Assembly: GCA_944472135.2 (NCBI GenBank)
Contig: OX235268.1
Coordinates: 9,120,589 to 9,184,588 of the forward strand
Source: Trichobilharzia regenti
Taxonomy: Eukaryota > Platyhelminthes > Trematoda > Strigeidida > Schistosomatidae
DNA: 64,000 bases
Direction: 5' to 3'
Translations under genes and position numbers: made by a program
Notes under the pieces: generated by a model
What the model was told of the DNA's origin: nothing
The model's database searches: none
What the model saw: the letters and a program-made list of their open reading frames with translations, nothing else
In this document: positions 61,844-64,000 of the stretch, one piece after another
How the letters are laid out: each line of letters starts with the position of its first letter
Numbering within the stretch: position 1 is the stretch's first letter

Positions 61844-64000
61844 CGAATAATAATAATAACTGTAGTAATAATAATAATAGCTCTAAAGGCACTCAATGAG
61901 TACCTGAAGTATAGTGCTAGGCTCACAGAAGCGAAAACGCATATGGAATTTATTCGAAATTGTATTGTGAACAACAGGTATCCTAAATTATATTCAAAAT
62001 CCCTTCGTCGATGCAAAACACGACCGAATCAGAAGTCACTAAAGCGATTCGCCGTTAATCAAATCGAATCACTTCAAGTTTATATATCTGAACTAGAGAG
62101 AAATATTTCGCAAAGACTTTACGCCGTCGATGAACTTCCTCAAAACCTGAAGGATTTATTTATTAACTACGTTAATGAAGTTCTAAAAACTCGAGAAAGC
62201 AAGAAATTGATATTATTAACCAAAGGACTAGATACAGAAACGACTGAAACTCATTTTCCAATTGACTATAACCGGTACGTTTTCAATTTTTCCTCTGTAT
62301 GCTTAGATAAGACACAGCTTGAAGCCTTATCTCTCGGTTTAAAATTCTGTGACAGACGTAATCAGGTTGATCATTTAGAGACTGATGTCCAATTTGAAAA
62401 CCTATTTTCCCAGACAAGCGACCTAACTCCTACGTCCAAGTATGAGCTAGAAAGATTTAAAAGTACCCTAATCGATTCCTGCTACCAGTTTAAGAACAGC
62501 AAACATCCCGCCAACAGTCTACTTACAAAGAAACACCGAGAGGCATTACGTGACCTCAAAAAGAACGAAAATCTGATAATAACTAGACCTGATAAAGGAT
62601 CTGGCACAGTTATCATGAACAAGAGTGATTATTTAGACAAAATGAATATCATTCTAAACGACCATACGAAATTTCAAAAGCTAAGCAGTTGTAAAGACAC
62701 AACGGAGGCAACCGAACGCCAAATGGCTAAGACACTAAAATCATTAGTTGAGAGTAATCTGATTCCTAAAGAAACACTCGACGAATTGAAACCCTCAGGT
62801 ACGCACACACCAAGACTTTATGGTTTACCGAAAGTCCATAAGCCGGGAGTACCACTACGTCCCATCTTAGATATGTGCCAATCCCCTTATCATTCTACAG
62901 CTAAGTGGTTGGTAAAGGCACTAGAACCACTACATCGCGAAGTAGTGAAATTCAGTGTAAAAGACGTATTCAGCTTTGTGGAAACTACCAAAAGCTTGAA
63001 TGTAAAGGGAAAGAAAATGATGTCACTGGATGTAGCATCATTATTCACCAATGTCCCACTGCTTGAAACAGTCAACTACATATGTGACCAGCTGATAGAA
63101 AAGAAAATAGATGTAGGAATCCCACCCGAAAAGGTCAAAGAATTATTATTGAAATGCACTATGAATGTTCAGTTTATGTTCAATAATGGTTTTTATAGAC
63201 AAGTTGATGGGGTAGCCATGGGATCACCTTTGGGCCCTTTGCTAGCGGATATTTTCCTGGCAAAGCTTGAAAATGGTCCACTCAAAGACACGATTAAAGG
63301 GTTTGACTATTATTGTCGATACGTAGATGATACGTTTATCGTTTGTAATAGAAATCTTAATAAACAAGAGCTTCTGAATACCGTTAATAGTGTTCACCCA
63401 ACTATTCAGTTTACATGTGAAGAAGAAGACAATAACAGTTTACCTTTCCTAGACGTCCTACTTACCATGAAGACAGACGGATATCTACAAAGGAAATTAT
63501 TTAGAAAGAAAACTTGGACGGGTCAGTACACCCATTTCCATAGTTTCACACCGATTCAGCATAAAAGAAACTTAGTTAAGTGTCTTAGCTACAGAATAAA
63601 ACGAATATGCTCAGAGGAATGCATTAAGGAAGAAATGCATAAACTAAAACTCACACTGCAAGAAAATGGATATCCACAGAGCTTCCTAAAAAAGTATATG
63701 TCAATACCTATAGACAGGGTAAAGGTGGATACCGTAGACAAGAAACCTTTGTATCTTAAGTTAAGTTACAAAGGGGAAATTGCAGCTGACATTCTAAAGT
63801 GTCGACTCAATAGAGCAATAGATAGAACATTTCCCGCAGCTAAATTGGTACTAAACTTCTCAACTAAACCAGTACTCACACAGCAAGTAAAGGATAAATT
63901 ACCAAAGATGGCCTCATCAATGTGCATCTACGAATTCAACTGCTCATGTGGAGCTAGTTATATTGGCCGTACTCAGAGGGCTTTATCCATGCGCGCACGT
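61844..64000 (+). CDS. Penelope-like element RT plus GIY-YIG nuclease, open to window edge
   Basis: One frame stays open from 61844 (after TGA 61841-61843) to 64000; homology begins about 61889 and the first ATG is 61943. Counting from that ATG: N-terminal region with KTQLEALSLGLKFCD-like block, RPDKGSGTVIM (about 217), GLPKVHKPGVPLRPIL (about 294), SLDVASLFTNVP, VAMGSPLGPLLADIF (about 425), catalytic RYVDDTFIVC (YVDD 460-463), LPFLDVLL, connector with LQENGYPQSFL, SSMCIYEFNCSC and ASYIGRTQR (about 670). All RT motifs and the start of the nuclease are intact. The last 100 or so residues lie beyond the window. The AAT repeat at the left suggests truncation or an unusual 5' end. Confidence 0.9.

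Noticed and set aside
61846..61878. AAT repeat before the terminal PLE as an RTE 3' end
   Set aside because: No RTE C-terminal coding block lies next to it on either strand, so it is only a microsatellite.
1..64000. CRISPR arrays, rRNA, bacterial operons
   Set aside because: No regularly spaced direct repeats with unique spacers, no rRNA signature, and all coding sequence is of eukaryotic retroelement type.

Overview
The window reads as repeat-dense intergenic DNA of a flatworm, most likely Schistosoma or a close schistosomatid. The grounds are the mix of elements: RTE-clade LINEs including one with an SR2-type C-terminus, several Penelope-like elements (PLEs) with GIY-YIG nucleases, a CsRn1/Boudicca-type Gypsy element with the CHCC Gag knuckle, a BEL/Pao element, and tRNA-derived SINEs carrying hammerhead ribozyme (HHR) motifs that recall the schistosome Sm-alpha repeat. 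I see no convincing host protein-coding exon, true tRNA gene, rRNA or bacterial-type gene; almost every recognisable protein is a retroelement protein or a fragment of one. Species assignment is inference.

Layout. 0-8.2 kb: SINE-A (tRNA head plus HHR), antisense PLE-D tail, an RTE fragment broken by PLE-A and by SINE sequence, then a PLE remnant whose 3' flank received a 5'-truncated RTE copy with a 14-bp target duplication. 8.2-13.9 kb: a degraded antisense RTE next to an antisense PLE-B, with their junction duplicated in tandem (about 945 bp), then PLE-C. 13.9-20 kb: RTE, an inverted SINE-A pair with a core-complete HHR, PLE-D invaded by PLE-E, and PLE-F. 20-27.8 kb: LINE, PLE-A copy 2, RTE, SINE-B copies and two PLE-type HHR-like motifs. 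27.9-34.0 kb: a complete but rearranged BEL/Pao insertion with matching 5-bp target duplications. 34-42.2 kb: PLE-G, and a PLE-D copy split by a very young Gypsy insertion (35711-41512). 42.2-47.5 kb: PLE-G copy 2 and an almost intact 990-codon RTE. 47.5-56.5 kb: scattered SINE, LINE, RTE, PLE-G and PLE-H pieces, a near-perfect 0.7-kb inverted repeat and Sm-alpha-like HHR repeats. 56.6-59.6 kb: one RTE copy interrupted in turn by SINE-B, a PLE-D with inverted tails, and a SINE-A inverted dimer. 61.8-64.0 kb: a PLE with an uninterrupted reading frame running off the right edge.

How it fits together. Autonomous families supply reverse transcriptases (RTE, PLE, BEL, Gypsy). SINE-A, SINE-B and the Sm-alpha-like repeats are non-autonomous and must borrow one. 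Two themes recur. HHR-bearing SINEs often sit as opposed (inverted) pairs, two of them with one target duplication around the whole pair. 5'-truncated PLEs carry an inverted copy of their own 3' tail. Family letters (SINE-A, PLE-D and so on) are labels used only here; they were assigned by eye from shared sequence inside the window.
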